Assembly (NCBI GenBank): GCA_015680685.1
Contig: MNCI01029567.1
Location: forward strand, 1 to 46,996
Source: Gnetum montanum
Lineage: Eukaryota > Streptophyta > Gnetopsida > Gnetales > Gnetaceae
Reading direction: 5' to 3'
Length of the DNA: 46,996 bases
Both the position numbers and the translations under genes were made by a program. The first letter of the stretch is position 1. Every line of letters starts with the position of its first letter. The notes below the pieces were generated by a model, which did no database searches, was not told the DNA's origin, and saw nothing but the letters and a program-made list of their open reading frames with translations. Below, in pieces: positions 20,716 to 31,590 of the stretch.

Positions 20716-21760
20716 ACCAATTCCCTAGCCAACAACAAGGCAACTAGCTTTGGCACTGTGGTGATCAACCAACCTGCACCATCGAAGGTCATGGGGTAAG
20801 CTACCCCAAGGCCAAACTTTGAGCACAAGGATCACTCAAAGTATACATCATTAGCCATCAAACCATCACAACTTTTGGGTTAGCTACTTAGTGCTAGGTG
20901 CATTTAGTACAAGCAAATATTTGAAGTTGCTCACAAGTGTTATGAATGCTATTATGAGCTCCTCAAGAACCCATCAATGGCCATACTAGACCAACCTCTA
21001 GTCCTTAAGCACTTCAGGTTGGATCAATTCTACCATTATCATCAATTTCTTGGCCATAACATGATCTTCTACATGGCCCTGTGGGATGACATATAATGCA
21101 TGATTGACCAAGGCCAATTGGTTCTTGATTCAACCAACCTAGTTTACCCCGAAAATAAATTAATGAAGGTCTACAAAGATTCTCTTAATGTAAGTGGTTT
21201 AGGCTACGTCATCAATTCCATGATCATTGATGATGACGTAGAATTGACATGAGAGCCATTTGTGGTTCATGTGCTCTCTGATAACATTGGTGCCTCCTTG
21301 GCATGAACCAATTCAAGGATCCCTTTTATCATTAGAGCACCACCTCGAGTGCCCATGAAACCCTTTGTGGCTAGGGCCCTATAGCACATTGTGGCAACAG
21401 TAACCCATACACCCTTCATTATTAGGGTGCCACAATGTGTGGATCCTTTGCCAAGTCTGGTGTTGGGGACTGCAATGGGCCTTGCTCACCCAAGGCCTCA
21501 TCTTGCATACAACACTAGGCAATCAAGGAGGTAGCCTGGGAGGTCAAATGATCACCTCACTAACCCCTTTTCTACTATTCCTATGGCTACATCAGCTGAA
21601 GCTATCACCAAAAGTGATCAACAACCAAGCACTAAGGCTCATATGCAAGCAAAACAATCCAAGTCTAAATCTCCTCCCTAGAATATTTGTCTCTTGGGTC
21701 GCATGGAGGAGATGAAGGATAATAAGGCAATTGACAATGGTAGGGACTTTCTAGATGCAT
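20716..21760 (+). pseudogene. Element C gag, partial
   Basis: Resumes in the tail of gag behind A's LTR. The segment with FEHKDHSKY matches FEYKDRSKY in D and FEHKYRSNY in A. The zinc-knuckle region (21031-21075) is degraded: the first and last Cys of A's motif are both Tyr here. A Pro/Thr-rich linker follows. The capsid part is not in the window because A interrupts the gene. Many stops and frame changes; C looks the most decayed of the three copies. Confidence 0.7.
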
Positions 21761-22660
21761 TGGCACAAGTCAAGTAGGATTTGAAACAAAAAAAATACAA
21801 CTTTGAGCTTATATGACTTGGTCATGATCTCCTCTACTCACTACGAAGCACTAGTTTGCATGTTGGCATCCGTTCCTATCAAGGAGGACATCCTAGCAAA
21901 TGAACAAGCCATCCATGCTATGATGCTTCCTCCTCTACCTCAAGAATCAAGTTTAATGCCTCTAGCATTTTGTGATAAGGCAATCAAGGTCAACCCTATA
22001 AAGGGTTAGGTCACTATTGTATTAATGTTTATAACCATTTTCATAGGGCAATGCAAGTCTCATCAGGTGCACATCGATGAAAGGGTAGCAACTAACATCA
22101 TCCCATTTCCAATCATTGACAAGCTTGGTCTCGTTGGCCAAATCTAAGCCACAAAGACAATGTGCCTTCAGTCCTTTAATGGGTCATGTGTTTTCATGAA
22201 GGGAATAGTCACAATAGCCTTTGTGATAGGGGAGTAATTCCCCACTATGGTAGAATTCATTGTCGTTGAGGAGATGCCTAGGTTTAACCTAATTTTGGGA
22301 AGGCCTTGGCTAGCCTAATTACAGGTTGTCTTCTCACCCATTCACCAAGAGATCCATTTTCCATAAAAAGATGGAGAAGTGATCATACATTGTGATAATT
22401 TGGTTCCTTCAACCATTAGCAATGTTGACACAGGCCAAGGGTTGAAGGTAGAATTCCCTAATGACATGTCACTTGTGGAGAATAAGGAAAAACCTTGTCC
22501 GATAGACCTACCCAAAGAGCCAAAAAAGGCTGATACCCTCCTTGAGGAACCTCTATGGGTAGAATTTCCCTTTAGCATCAATGGTGAAGGTATAGGTGAA
22601 TATCACCTCATGTTGCCCAATCCCTATGCACCCCTTAACCTACATTGGGTTATGAAGTAA
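21761..22660 (+). pseudogene. Element C protease, decayed
   Basis: The segment LYDLVMISSTHYEALV (21803 on) and the retropepsin-like domain follow, with FIVVEEMPRFNLILGRPW and FSPIHQEIHFP around 22255-22365. The active-site position reads DERVATN (Asp at 22076-22078). The frame ends at a stop near 22660, at the same place as the protease ends in A and D. Confidence 0.75.
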
Positions 22661-22894
22661 CTACATGACTAAGGTACCTCCTTAGTTCAACATGTGCTAG
22701 GTGCCTATTTGCCCTTAATTTTCCCATGCCCCATTAGCCTTTTACTTGAACAATTATATTTTGCATGGTTGCTTGTATTTTAAATTATTTTTTTTGTTAC
22801 ACATTGATTTCTTTTGCTTAGGAATTTTTATTTAGTCTTATTACGCATTAGAAAATGTTAGAATACATAAAAATTGCAAAATGAAAAATTACAA

Positions 22895-23330
22895 CAAGAA
22901 AAATGCCCTACCATGACCTAAAACTAGCCACTTCCCTTGCTACAACATGGCCTGGAAGACCGTAAACTAGCAAATAGCCCACCATGGCCTAAAACTAGCA
23001 ATCTTTTAACACACTGGCATGGAATGGCTGAAAACTATTATGATGGCCCACTACAGCCTAAAACTAGCAACATTTTTTCTCCCACTTCATAGTCCACTAT
23101 GGCCATAAATTGGCAACCTTTCTCACATCACCATGGGCTGAAAAGACCTTAAATTAGCACATGGCTTTTCATGGCCTTAAATTGGCACTTTGTAACTTGC
23201 CATAGCCCAAACTTGATAATACTTTCCCTTTTATTCACAGCTTGAAATGGCCTTAAACTAGTAATCTCCATGGCCCAAAATGGTCTTAAACTAACAAAGT
23301 CCCTTCTGTCATGGCCTTAAACTGGTATGG
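22895..23330 (+). repeat. Array 1 of element C (about 12 units)
   Basis: About twelve units such as GCCCACCATGGCCTAAAACT-AGCA and CTTGAAATGGCCTTAAACTA, spaced about 25-50 bp. Directly after the protease, as in A and D. Confidence 0.85.
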
Positions 23331-23535
23331 AGCTGTAAGGGACCTAATTGCATCAACTAGTTGCATTATTTGCATTAAATAGTTAGCAAAATGAACATGA
23401 TGTTTTACATAAAATCCCTATTGCAAAAAGCATAACTTTTATTATATTTCTATTAGTAGGAGTACATAGCATCACCATGTAACAAAAATGGTCAAAGTGC
23501 AAAATTATCCAATAGGAGGGCTACATCAGGTTTGC

Positions 23536-23600
23536 TCAGCTAGTGGTGTCTGGTGGGGGTCGATGCTCCTCTTTCATCTCCTTTGCTACTTCATTGGGGC
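23536..23600 (-). other. Antisense gene C, last exon
   Basis: Minus-strand reading after a GCTGCAG acceptor (AG at 23602-23601): PNEVAKEMKEEH and a stop at 23538-23536. It corresponds to the PNGG-containing last exon of D (30683-30622) and the acidic GGGGPHEEG tail of A. The rest of the gene lies 20 kb away beyond D, which is inserted in the intron nine bases from this acceptor. Confidence 0.6.
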
Positions 23601-23605
23601 CTGCA

Positions 23606-23610
23606 GCATC
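23606..23610 (+). repeat. Target-site duplication of D, left
   Basis: GCATC directly before D's 5' LTR; the right copy at 43505-43509 reads ACATC. Four of five bases agree, and the difference is a transition. Confidence 0.75.
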
Positions 23611-24156
23611 TAAAACACCATAAATTTTGGGACTCTCATGATTTAGTAGTCCCAAAATTTAGGTAAGGATCCTTCTAAGCATGATGTCATGATGGACCAT
23701 GCAGACAACATGGCACCCCAGAAGTCATAACACCTACAAAGCTACATCCAAGCTTGACTACCACCCTCTGTAGCACAGTCAACATGACACCAAACCAGAA
23801 GGCCAGTTTGCATGAAAGAGGCTCTGGTGGTAGACCGTATAGTTTAGTAAATTTTCTATCACCCAGGCTGACAGGCTTGCTACACCCTCTAGCTTACCCA
23901 GCTTGGTACTTGACTTGGCTGATGGTCTACCCAAGGACCATGCTAGGAGTTGTCAAAAGTATTCAGGATTTGTGAAAGAGGTTGACAAGTTTTCTAATTG
24001 TAGAAACCTGCTACGCTATGCTACACTGCACAATGTAGTAGGCCTTGAAGAGACTGAATAGGCACCAAAGATGTAGTTGCCAATAACTTGGCCCCCAGGG
24101 TACCTACTCCATCTCATCCTTGAAACCTGAACAACATGACGTAGCAAAAATATGGC

Positions 24157-24902
24157 AGTTAACTAGACTTTGGCACATGCAACTTGAGCAAGATTTCTTT
24201 CAAGATTGGTGGCAATGCTACGCTATGCTATGTAGCATAGCACAACGTAGTGCACGAGTGTCTACGCTACGCTAATACACTGTGTAGCGTAAATAGTGTA
24301 ACACTTGCATGAAGGCATTAGGACATCTTTGGTTAGCTCTAGAAGTTGTTGGCAATGGTCACTCTCAACAATAGATAGAATCAGCAAGTTTTCTTTGTTT
24401 TGTAGCCCCTTGATTATCCCCAAATTTGTCCCTACGCTTGACCCTACTTACAAGAGCAGGGAAGATGTAGTCCTAGAGCATAGGCTCCACTTTACATTCA
24501 TTGTTGAAATTCTTTGTAACAAACATGGTAGTTAACTAGACTTTGGCACATGCAACTTGAGCAAGATTTCTTTCAAGATTGGTGGCAACGCTGCACTATG
24601 CTATGTAGCGTAGCACAACGTAGTGCACGAGTGTCTACGCTACGCTGATACACTGTGTAGCGTAAATAGTGTAACACTTGCATGAAGGCATCAGGACATC
24701 TTTGGTTAGCTCTAGAAGTTGTTGGCAATGGTCACTCTCAACAACAGATAGAATCAGCAAGTTTTCTTTGTTTTGCACCCCCTTGATTATCCCCAAATTT
24801 GTCCCTACGCTTGACCCTACTTACAAGAGCAGGGAAGATGTAGTCCTAGAGCACAGGCTCCACTTTACATTCATTGTTGGTATTCTTTGTAACAAATATG
24901 GT
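24157..24902 (+). repeat. 373-bp tandem duplication in the D 5' LTR
   Basis: Two nearly identical units, 24157-24529 and 24530-24902, followed by the start of a third (24903-24935). Only a few differences separate the units, far fewer than separate the two LTRs, so the duplication is later than the insertion. The two matching open frames (24305 and 24678) are by-products. Confidence 0.9.
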
Positions 24903-25063
24903 AGTTCACTAGACTTTGGTACATGCAGCTTGAGCGGTATGGTCATAGCGTAACAGGTTTCACATTCAACATTACACAACAGCATGGTACAGTTACATTT
25001 GCACTCCATGTAGGACCCAAAACATGTGTTATCTAAACCACATTTCTCTCTCACTTCTGGATC

Positions 25064-25071
25064 TATAAATA
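25064..25071 (+). promoter_or_regulatory. TATA box of D 5' LTR
   Basis: TATAAATA, followed by ACCCTAGCAAACAACATTC; the same block is at 42943-42950 in the 3' LTR. Transcription of genomic RNA would start about 30 bp downstream. Confidence 0.65.
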
Positions 25072-25625
25072 CCCTAGCAAACAACATTCAAAGGGTTGGA
25101 TTCCTACACTTTTTGACATTTTTTCTTTCTTGCGATTGGAATCTTGGCATTTGGCTTTTTAGCAATTAGCTTTGGTAAGGAGAGTGGAAAGCAAAGGGTT
25201 CCTATTAGCAAGATGTTGACAGCAGTCTAAGGATCTGTTACCATACTACTTCATTGTAAGTTGTGCCTGTTCACATTGCACCTCAATTGTACATCTTTCA
25301 ACCAGACAAAGATCAAATCCCTTGATCTTAGGAGGGTGCACTTTCTCACCCAAGCCTATTTCATTTCATTTTGCTATTATCATATTTTACATTATTCTCT
25401 ATTAGTTTATGTTTATTGCTCATCGCTTAAGTTACACCTAACATCCTTAAAAAAATATTTGCAAAAGGTTATTGTACACCAGTTAAGTCCCTGTTTGATC
25501 AACCAGATCATTTAGGGCACCTCATTTCCATTTTTCTCCAACTCAGCCCTCACACAGATCTGGGGTTAGGCTATATGCACAGTGACCTCTTAGTGTTTCA
25601 TTCACCGACGTTTTTGGTCGCTACA

Positions 25626-26055
25626 GTTTTTTGGTGGTAGAAGGAGGGCCCTTTGTGCCCTTTCTATGTATCACAGGTAATCCTACATGCTATTTGTACC
25701 CGATTACCTACTAGTGTAAATGTGACATCCTTGTGGTTGTCTAGGCACTGGGTGGTGCAAATTGGTTGAAACAATGGTTCCTCTAGAACCCTATAGGATG
25801 AAAGCCTCCAACCACTTACAGTACCACGTTCACTTTCTTGACTACACTATGCTACCTATGTCTCGTGTGGCGTAGAAAACCTCCTAGTGTAGCAGGTGTA
25901 ATAGTGAAGGAAGCCAGCTTCTAACACTTCCTAGCCTACCTAGTTTCAGCCTCCTCTCCTACAACCTTCACTACTACTGCTCAGTGTAATGACGTGTTGC
26001 TTGCAACTCCTCCTCATGCATACCCTTCTTGCTTCCCCAAAATTCATAACTAAAA
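25626..26055 (+). other. Element D leader
   Basis: 430 bp between LTR and gag. It begins GTTTTTTGGTGGTAGAAGG; a primer-binding site should start here, but I cannot match it with confidence to a tRNA 3' end. No gene seen. Confidence 0.6.
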
Positions 26056-28640
26056 ATGGATCCTATTACCACAATAGTTCCCACCTCAGACCTGGAGGTA
26101 CCTTACTCTATCCAACATTTGATAGGTACTGAGCGATCGCCCAACCCAATGCTAGTACAATGACAATCTCTTAGGTTGCAAAAGCTATCACCTGAGTGTT
26201 TGGGAAACGATGCAAAGTGATACGATTTTCTCTATGCAAAAGTCCAAGAAAACCTACCCTTAGACCTCCAAGAACTCAAGGATAAATGTAACTTCAAGTT
26301 CCTCCATTGGAATGGGAGGGAATTCATCCTTGCCCCTGATGTTACCATCCCACTGACTGAAGCATATCAATGGGTCTTAAACCAACTGATGTGAGTGAGT
26401 ACATCTAGGAAATGGGACATAGTTTCCCACTATGATGAGGCATTTCAGGATGGGTAGGAGGAGTTAGACTCCCACTCCAAAGGTGGTGGCTAGACCTACA
26501 CCATGGCTATCCCTTCCACTACTATATTCTAGTCAAACCCACTCTTCTCTTCCACTTCCTTTTCTTCTACTCCCTTCATTATTTCCCCAACCTTGCCATA
26601 GCCAACACCCTATTTAGTAATGGGTAGCCATCCCATATCTTCAACCTATCAGTATCCAGGCCCTTCAACTTTGTTCCCAGTCACGCTCCCTTCCCAATCT
26701 ATTCCAGCATCGTACCTAACATCAGTCATGGCTACACTGCCATAGGTGCATGTTGTGCCTACGTCACAACCACATGTGACTTCTGCTCTTGTTCCCTCAT
26801 TTTCACCCGTCCCACCACTAGTAGTAGACCCACTTTCAACCACGTGGTGGATGCTAGTTGCTTCTCTCCCTACTACACAACCCTCTCAGATGTTGCATTA
26901 TGTCCAACCTCAAGCGTACCAAGTCCCGTAGGCAATGCAACCAAATGTGGGGCTATGGGATGCTTCACCAACCAAGCAAGTACCCCACCTCTCCACCAAC
27001 GACCATCACCCCAATAGCACCACCCACTATGTGGTGGAATACCCAAGTAGCACCACTTGTTGGAGCGGCCCCAACGATGCCTCTCATGGGATAGCCCACC
27101 GCACCAATAGTGTCACCCATGATGGCTACTCAGGCAGCATTACAACCACCTGCAAATTCCCTGGGTTTGCATCAAGCTTTCAAAATCATCCAAACCCTCA
27201 TTGAAGAGATAAAATAGCTCAAGGCCATCAATTTTGAGACTGTTCAAGTCATGGAATTCTACCATGACAACCCCATTAGCCTAGCTATCCCTATGCTTAC
27301 CTTGCCCCATGGGGTGTCATTCCCACAATTTACAAAATACAATGGGGAGGGTGATCCCAATGTGCATTTAGTGATCTTTAGGTCTAAAACTCTATTTCTG
27401 CAACCATGGCCTCACACCATTATCTATGTCTTTGCCAAGTCTCTGATAGGAAAAGCTCTAAATTGGTATCATGTGCTCCCACATACCTCCATCTCAAATT
27501 TGAAGGAGCTGCTAAGTCAATTTGTGACCCGCTTCAAGTACAACTTGGAATCAGAGGTCACATTAGAATAGCTTATGAGTGTTAAGAAAGACCCACTAGA
27601 GTCTGTGTAGACATTCATACAGTGGTAGAGCACCACCTTGAACGAGGTACATGAACCTATTGCAGAGGCTCACTTGTTAGCCATTTTTAAGAGAGCAATA
27701 AATGAATTCATTAATTCTAAACTCTACTACCTAGCCGCACGGTCCCTCAGCCAAGCGTTTGCACAAACCAAGAGAATTCAGGACATGGTCGAATCCAATA
27801 AAGGCCCAACCTATGTTACCTATAAAAATGCATATATCAAAAAGGAGAAAGAGAAGGGCAAGGTCACGACAATAGTGGCTACTATGGCCAAAGAAACCAA
27901 GCCCGATAATAGCAACAACAAAAAGGTTACCACGACACCCAATGCTCCCGCCAACACCATGCCTAGCTCTTGTAACATAGGATAGTCCTCAACATCAACA
28001 CTTGTGGCACCAACCCAGTTGAGGCCCAAATTTGAGTACAAGGATCGCTCCAAGTATACCCCCTTACCCATTAAGCCTTTGTAACTTTTGAAGTAATTTT
28101 TGGAAGCTAGGTGTATACAACATAAATAGATGTTGGAGGAGGCAATCAAACATCATCAAAGGTACTATAAAGTTCTATGAAACTCCTTGTTGGTTATGCC
28201 CAATGAACCCCCACTACCTAAGAATTTCAAGCTAGAACTTTTTTGTGACTATCACCAACTATGTGGTCATGATACAAACTTCTATTTAGCATTGAAAGAT
28301 GATATCCAATGCATGATTGATCAGGTCAAGTTGGTCGTGGATGAGAGCAGTCTCATCTACCTCGAAAACCAATTAATGCATGTTTACAAAGATCCCATGA
28401 ACACTAACAATGCAAGGTACACCATCAATGTTATTGGCATTGACAGTAATCTAGAACCACCACAACAACTATTCATGGTGCATGTGCCCCCTTGTAATGC
28501 AAAAACACCAACAAAAAAAATAACGATGACGTCGCAAGCCCCATTTATCCTTAAAGTTTCTCATCAAACATCCACGTCACCCTTTGTGCTTAGAGTTGCA
28601 CTACTACCTACGCCAACACAATAGGCACCATTTGTCATTA
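26056..28640 (+). pseudogene. Element D gag, decayed
   Basis: Starts at ATG 26056 in an AAAATGG context, the first ATG of the frame after the leader (MDPITTIVPTSD). The proline/threonine-rich N-terminal third shifts frame near 27150. The capsid-like core (27250-27790) has QFTKYNGEGDPNVHL, WPHTIIYVFAKSL, LNWYHVLPH and SLSQAFAQTKRIQD. The knuckle region near 28240-28290 reads CDYHQLCGHDTNFY, so the last Cys is Tyr. Several stops, among them TAG for Gln in ESVxTFIQ. Confidence 0.85.
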
Positions 28641-28794
28641 AGATGCCAAAAAATCCAAGCTCCTCTACCACTCAAATCGAGGCAACAAAAAATGCACCAC
28701 AGTCTCCTCGTCCAAAAACCTGTGAAGAGTGTTTAGTAGACAAGATGGCTAGGGAACACACTATGCTAGGTCCCCCTAAGCCTACCCCCTTTTC

Positions 28795-28983
28795 CGTAGT
28801 CCCCATAACCTCTTCGTCATCAATTGCTGGTGGCAGCATACATACACAATTAAAGCCCGTTGAGCCAAAAAAGTTGGTTAGCTAGCCCNCGTAGTCCCCA
28901 TAACCTCTTCGTCATCAATTGCTGGTGGCAGCATACATACACAATTAAAGCCCGTTGAGCCAAAAAAGTTGGTTAGCTAGCCC
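28795..28983 (+). other. 94-bp exact duplication around one N
   Basis: 28795-28888 and 28890-28983 are identical, separated by a single N at 28889. Removing one copy and the N (95 bases) brings the frame before it (28187-28885) and after it (29143-29979) into register, so this is best read as two overlapping contigs joined without merging. Confidence 0.9.
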
Positions 28984-29979
28984 AAAATCACTTCTCCTCA
29001 GGAGATTCATCTTCTAGGATGAATAGAGGAGAAAATAATTAGCAAACAACAAGATGGTGAGCAAGACTTTCTCAATGCCCTTACATAAGTCAAATAAGCC
29101 GTAAAGTAGAAAAACATAGCTTTAAGTCTATATGACCTGATAATGACTTCCATAGTGCATCGTCAAGCCATGGTTCACATGTTAGCATCTATCCCAATTG
29201 ATGAAAGCATGCTGGCCAAAGAGAAAGTAATCCACGTTGTCATGCTTTCCTCTACAGCCAAAGAACCATGGCCAACTCAGTTGACAGTTCACGATGAGTC
29301 CATTAAGAACGACCTTGAAAAGGGTCAGGTGACAATGGTTCCCATGTTCATTACAATTTAGGTTGATCAGTACAAGATCCGAAGTGTACATGTTGATGAG
29401 AAGGCTACTACCAATGTTATTCCATTTTCCATAGTGGACAAATTAGGCTTGGTTGATCAAATCAAGCCCATGGAAACCTCCTACCTGAAATCGTTCAACA
29501 GAGCACGTGTGGTGGTAAAGGGAACTGTCCACATTAATTTTGTGGTAGGGAACCCGTTCCCCACAAGCATGGTGTTCATTGTGGTGGAAGAAATGCCCAA
29601 GTTCAACCTAATCTTAGGGAGGTCATGGTTAGCCCAAGTAAGGGCCATCTCTTCACCAATACATCAAGAGATCCACCTATCCTACATGGGCGGGGAAGTG
29701 GTGATCTACAGTGATGAAGCAGATACCCAATCCACAAAAAATGTTGACATGGTGTAGGGTTTAAAGATAGTAATCTCAGAGAATGAAGCATCTATTCATG
29801 CTGAAACCCCTTGCTTGACTAATGAGCTAGCTAGAAACACCAACTCAGATAAAGAAACTATGTGGGTTGAGTTGCCTTTTCATACAATAGATAATGACAT
29901 AGAAGAATACCACAACAAAACTTCTCGGCCATATGCTTTGCCTAGCCCATGATGGGTTAGGAAACAACTACTTAATTAA
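28984..29979 (+). pseudogene. Element D protease, decayed
   Basis: Segment LYDLIMTSIVHRQAMVHM, then the retropepsin-like domain (about 29330-29700) with FIVVEEMPKFNLILGRSW and SSPIHQEIHLSY. The active-site position reads DEKATTN (Asp at 29395-29397), again without the glycine of D-[ST]-G. The frame ends RKQLLN-stop at 29979, with an extra TGA at 29950-29952. Nothing of RT follows; array 1 starts 260 bp on. Confidence 0.82.
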
Positions 29980-30239
29980 GGTTATCTCTAATTCAATTAC
30001 ATAAATACCTGGCTTTAACAATTTTTCATCTTCTTCCATCTTGATTTTAGCATCACGTTCACTGTTTGTATTATGTTCATTTTTTAGCATCATGATAACT
30101 ATTTCCATTATTTTAATTGTTTACATAATGTCTATTGTTTGCATTTGCATCATGTCTACTATTTGCATTATGTCCACCATTTACATCAGGGTTGTTGCTT
30201 GCATTAATTATCTACCACCAAGCTTAAAATGCCCATTAA

Positions 30240-30470
30240 TAATTGCAATGGCCTAAAGTGGCCTAAAACTAACGATAGCTCAAAATGGCCTTAAACTACC
30301 ATCATAGCCCGCTAAGGCCTACAACTAGCAACTTCACTTCTCAAAAAATAGGCAAAAATAAAAAAATTTATTATCATTAAGCAATGGCCCGAAATGGCCT
30401 TAAACTACTACCGCATCTTGAAATGGCCTAAAACTAAAACAAGAGGCCCTCAAGGGGGCTTAAACACATT
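30240..30470 (+). repeat. Array 1 of element D (about 6 units)
   Basis: Units such as GGCCCGAAATGGCCTTAAAC near 30385, with variants CTCAAAATGGCCTTAAAC and CTTGAAATGGCCTAAAAC. Between protease and the 3' end of the antisense gene. Confidence 0.85.
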
Positions 30471-30769
30471 CATAAAAAAAATAAAAGAAATAATAGATTA
30501 ACCAAAATGAAATAATTTTTTCACATTTTACTTTTCATTCAATTTCAGTCCATACAATAATGTTTGCAAAAATTTGAATCCAATTCAAAAACAAAAATAA
30601 AATTTTCTTTTGATGCTATGCTATAAATCTTCATCAACATCCTCGTTTCTTGTCTTTCTTGGTCCTATGCCTCCATTCGGATCCTACATAGGACAAGGAG
30701 TAAAATAATAAATCAAACTACAACTAAGATTTCACAAAATAAATTATGACACAATAAAGAGTGACTAAC

Positions 30770-31590
30770 CTAAGATGGTCCCACATCCATTTTAGAGGGT
30801 ATCCTATCCATGCCAGCCCCTAGACATTGAAGGATTTCCTCCTTAGTGAGGTTGGTCCAATTCTCCTCTCACAAATTAATGCTTGCCACAACTTTTCCTT
30901 TCTCCAAGGCTGTCCATCTAGGTGGCCTCAGAGAAAAGGTGGCATTGGTGGTCTTCCCAAAAGGTAACATCATTTCCCTTTCAAGAGACTCACTAACCTC
31001 CACTTGTTGCATGAACTTTTTATAGGCCCCAGTAGCGCTAATGACATTGAGGAATAGCTTACGAGTATGCAAATCAACATAAGAATCCTGATATTGTTTA
31101 TGATAGGTGGCACATTCCATTTTATACATATGCTTATGATTCTTTTGTGCCTACCCCCATTCATACACCTTTGCACTATAATCCTTCCAATCTTGGTTCT
31201 TCTAGGCCAGAAGGTCCATTTTCATGCATTGTTCAATAATCTTGCGAGTGACCTCATTCTTATTGTGTATAGCTATCCAATATCTTGCATAGTCAATAAT
31301 GGTCATATGCCAACTGCCATCACAAGTGTCATGGGCCAATAGAAATTCATTTCTAGATCGAAGGTCCTCCAACTCAGCCACTTGGTTGGCCTTCTCTTTC
31401 TCAAGATTTTGCACCCTCTTCCAAAGGTCCTCATTGACATGCCTACACTTCCACAAGAAGCATGTTGAGCATAATGCACATTTACTTATTTCCTCGTATA
31501 TATGATGAGGCACCTTAGCTACCTTTGGAGGAATTTTAGGCACAACATCAACCTCAATGGCCTACCTAGGATCCCACTTGAGATGAGAAG
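30770..31590 (-). other. Antisense gene D, coiled-coil exon
   Basis: 821 nt in one frame: LKWDP near the start, VPHHIYEEISKCALCS, then KRVQNLEKEKANQVAELEDL (heptad-like), RSRNEFLLA, KNQDWKDYSAKVYEWG, ATYHKQYQDS, EKGKV and LTKEEIL, ending GPS-TAG|GTTAGT. The final TAG replaces the CAG codon of A. Acceptor ATTGACAG at 31592-31591. Confidence 0.78.

Larger units (their letters stand above)
23611..25625 (+). mobile_element. Element D 5' LTR
   Basis: Starts TAAAACACC (the 3' LTR has TGAAACACC, so the terminal G has become A) and ends ...GGTCGCTACA. Compared with the 3' LTR it lacks some 600 bp (the part matching about 41850-42440) and carries an extra 373-bp tandem duplication. TATA box at 25064-25071. 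Confidence 0.85.

Noticed and set aside
24305-24953. Two near-identical ORFs (24305-24535 and 24678-24953) as a duplicated gene pair
   Set aside because: They lie in the 5' LTR of D and are copies made by the 373-bp tandem duplication; the 3' LTR lacks the frame.
25626-25650. Primer-binding site
   Set aside because: The TGGTGGTAG stretch has no convincing match to a tRNA 3' end that I can recall; left unassigned.
26649-26843. Minus-strand ORFs opposite gag and other coding shadows
   Set aside because: They oppose conserved gag or pol frames and are not shared between copies.
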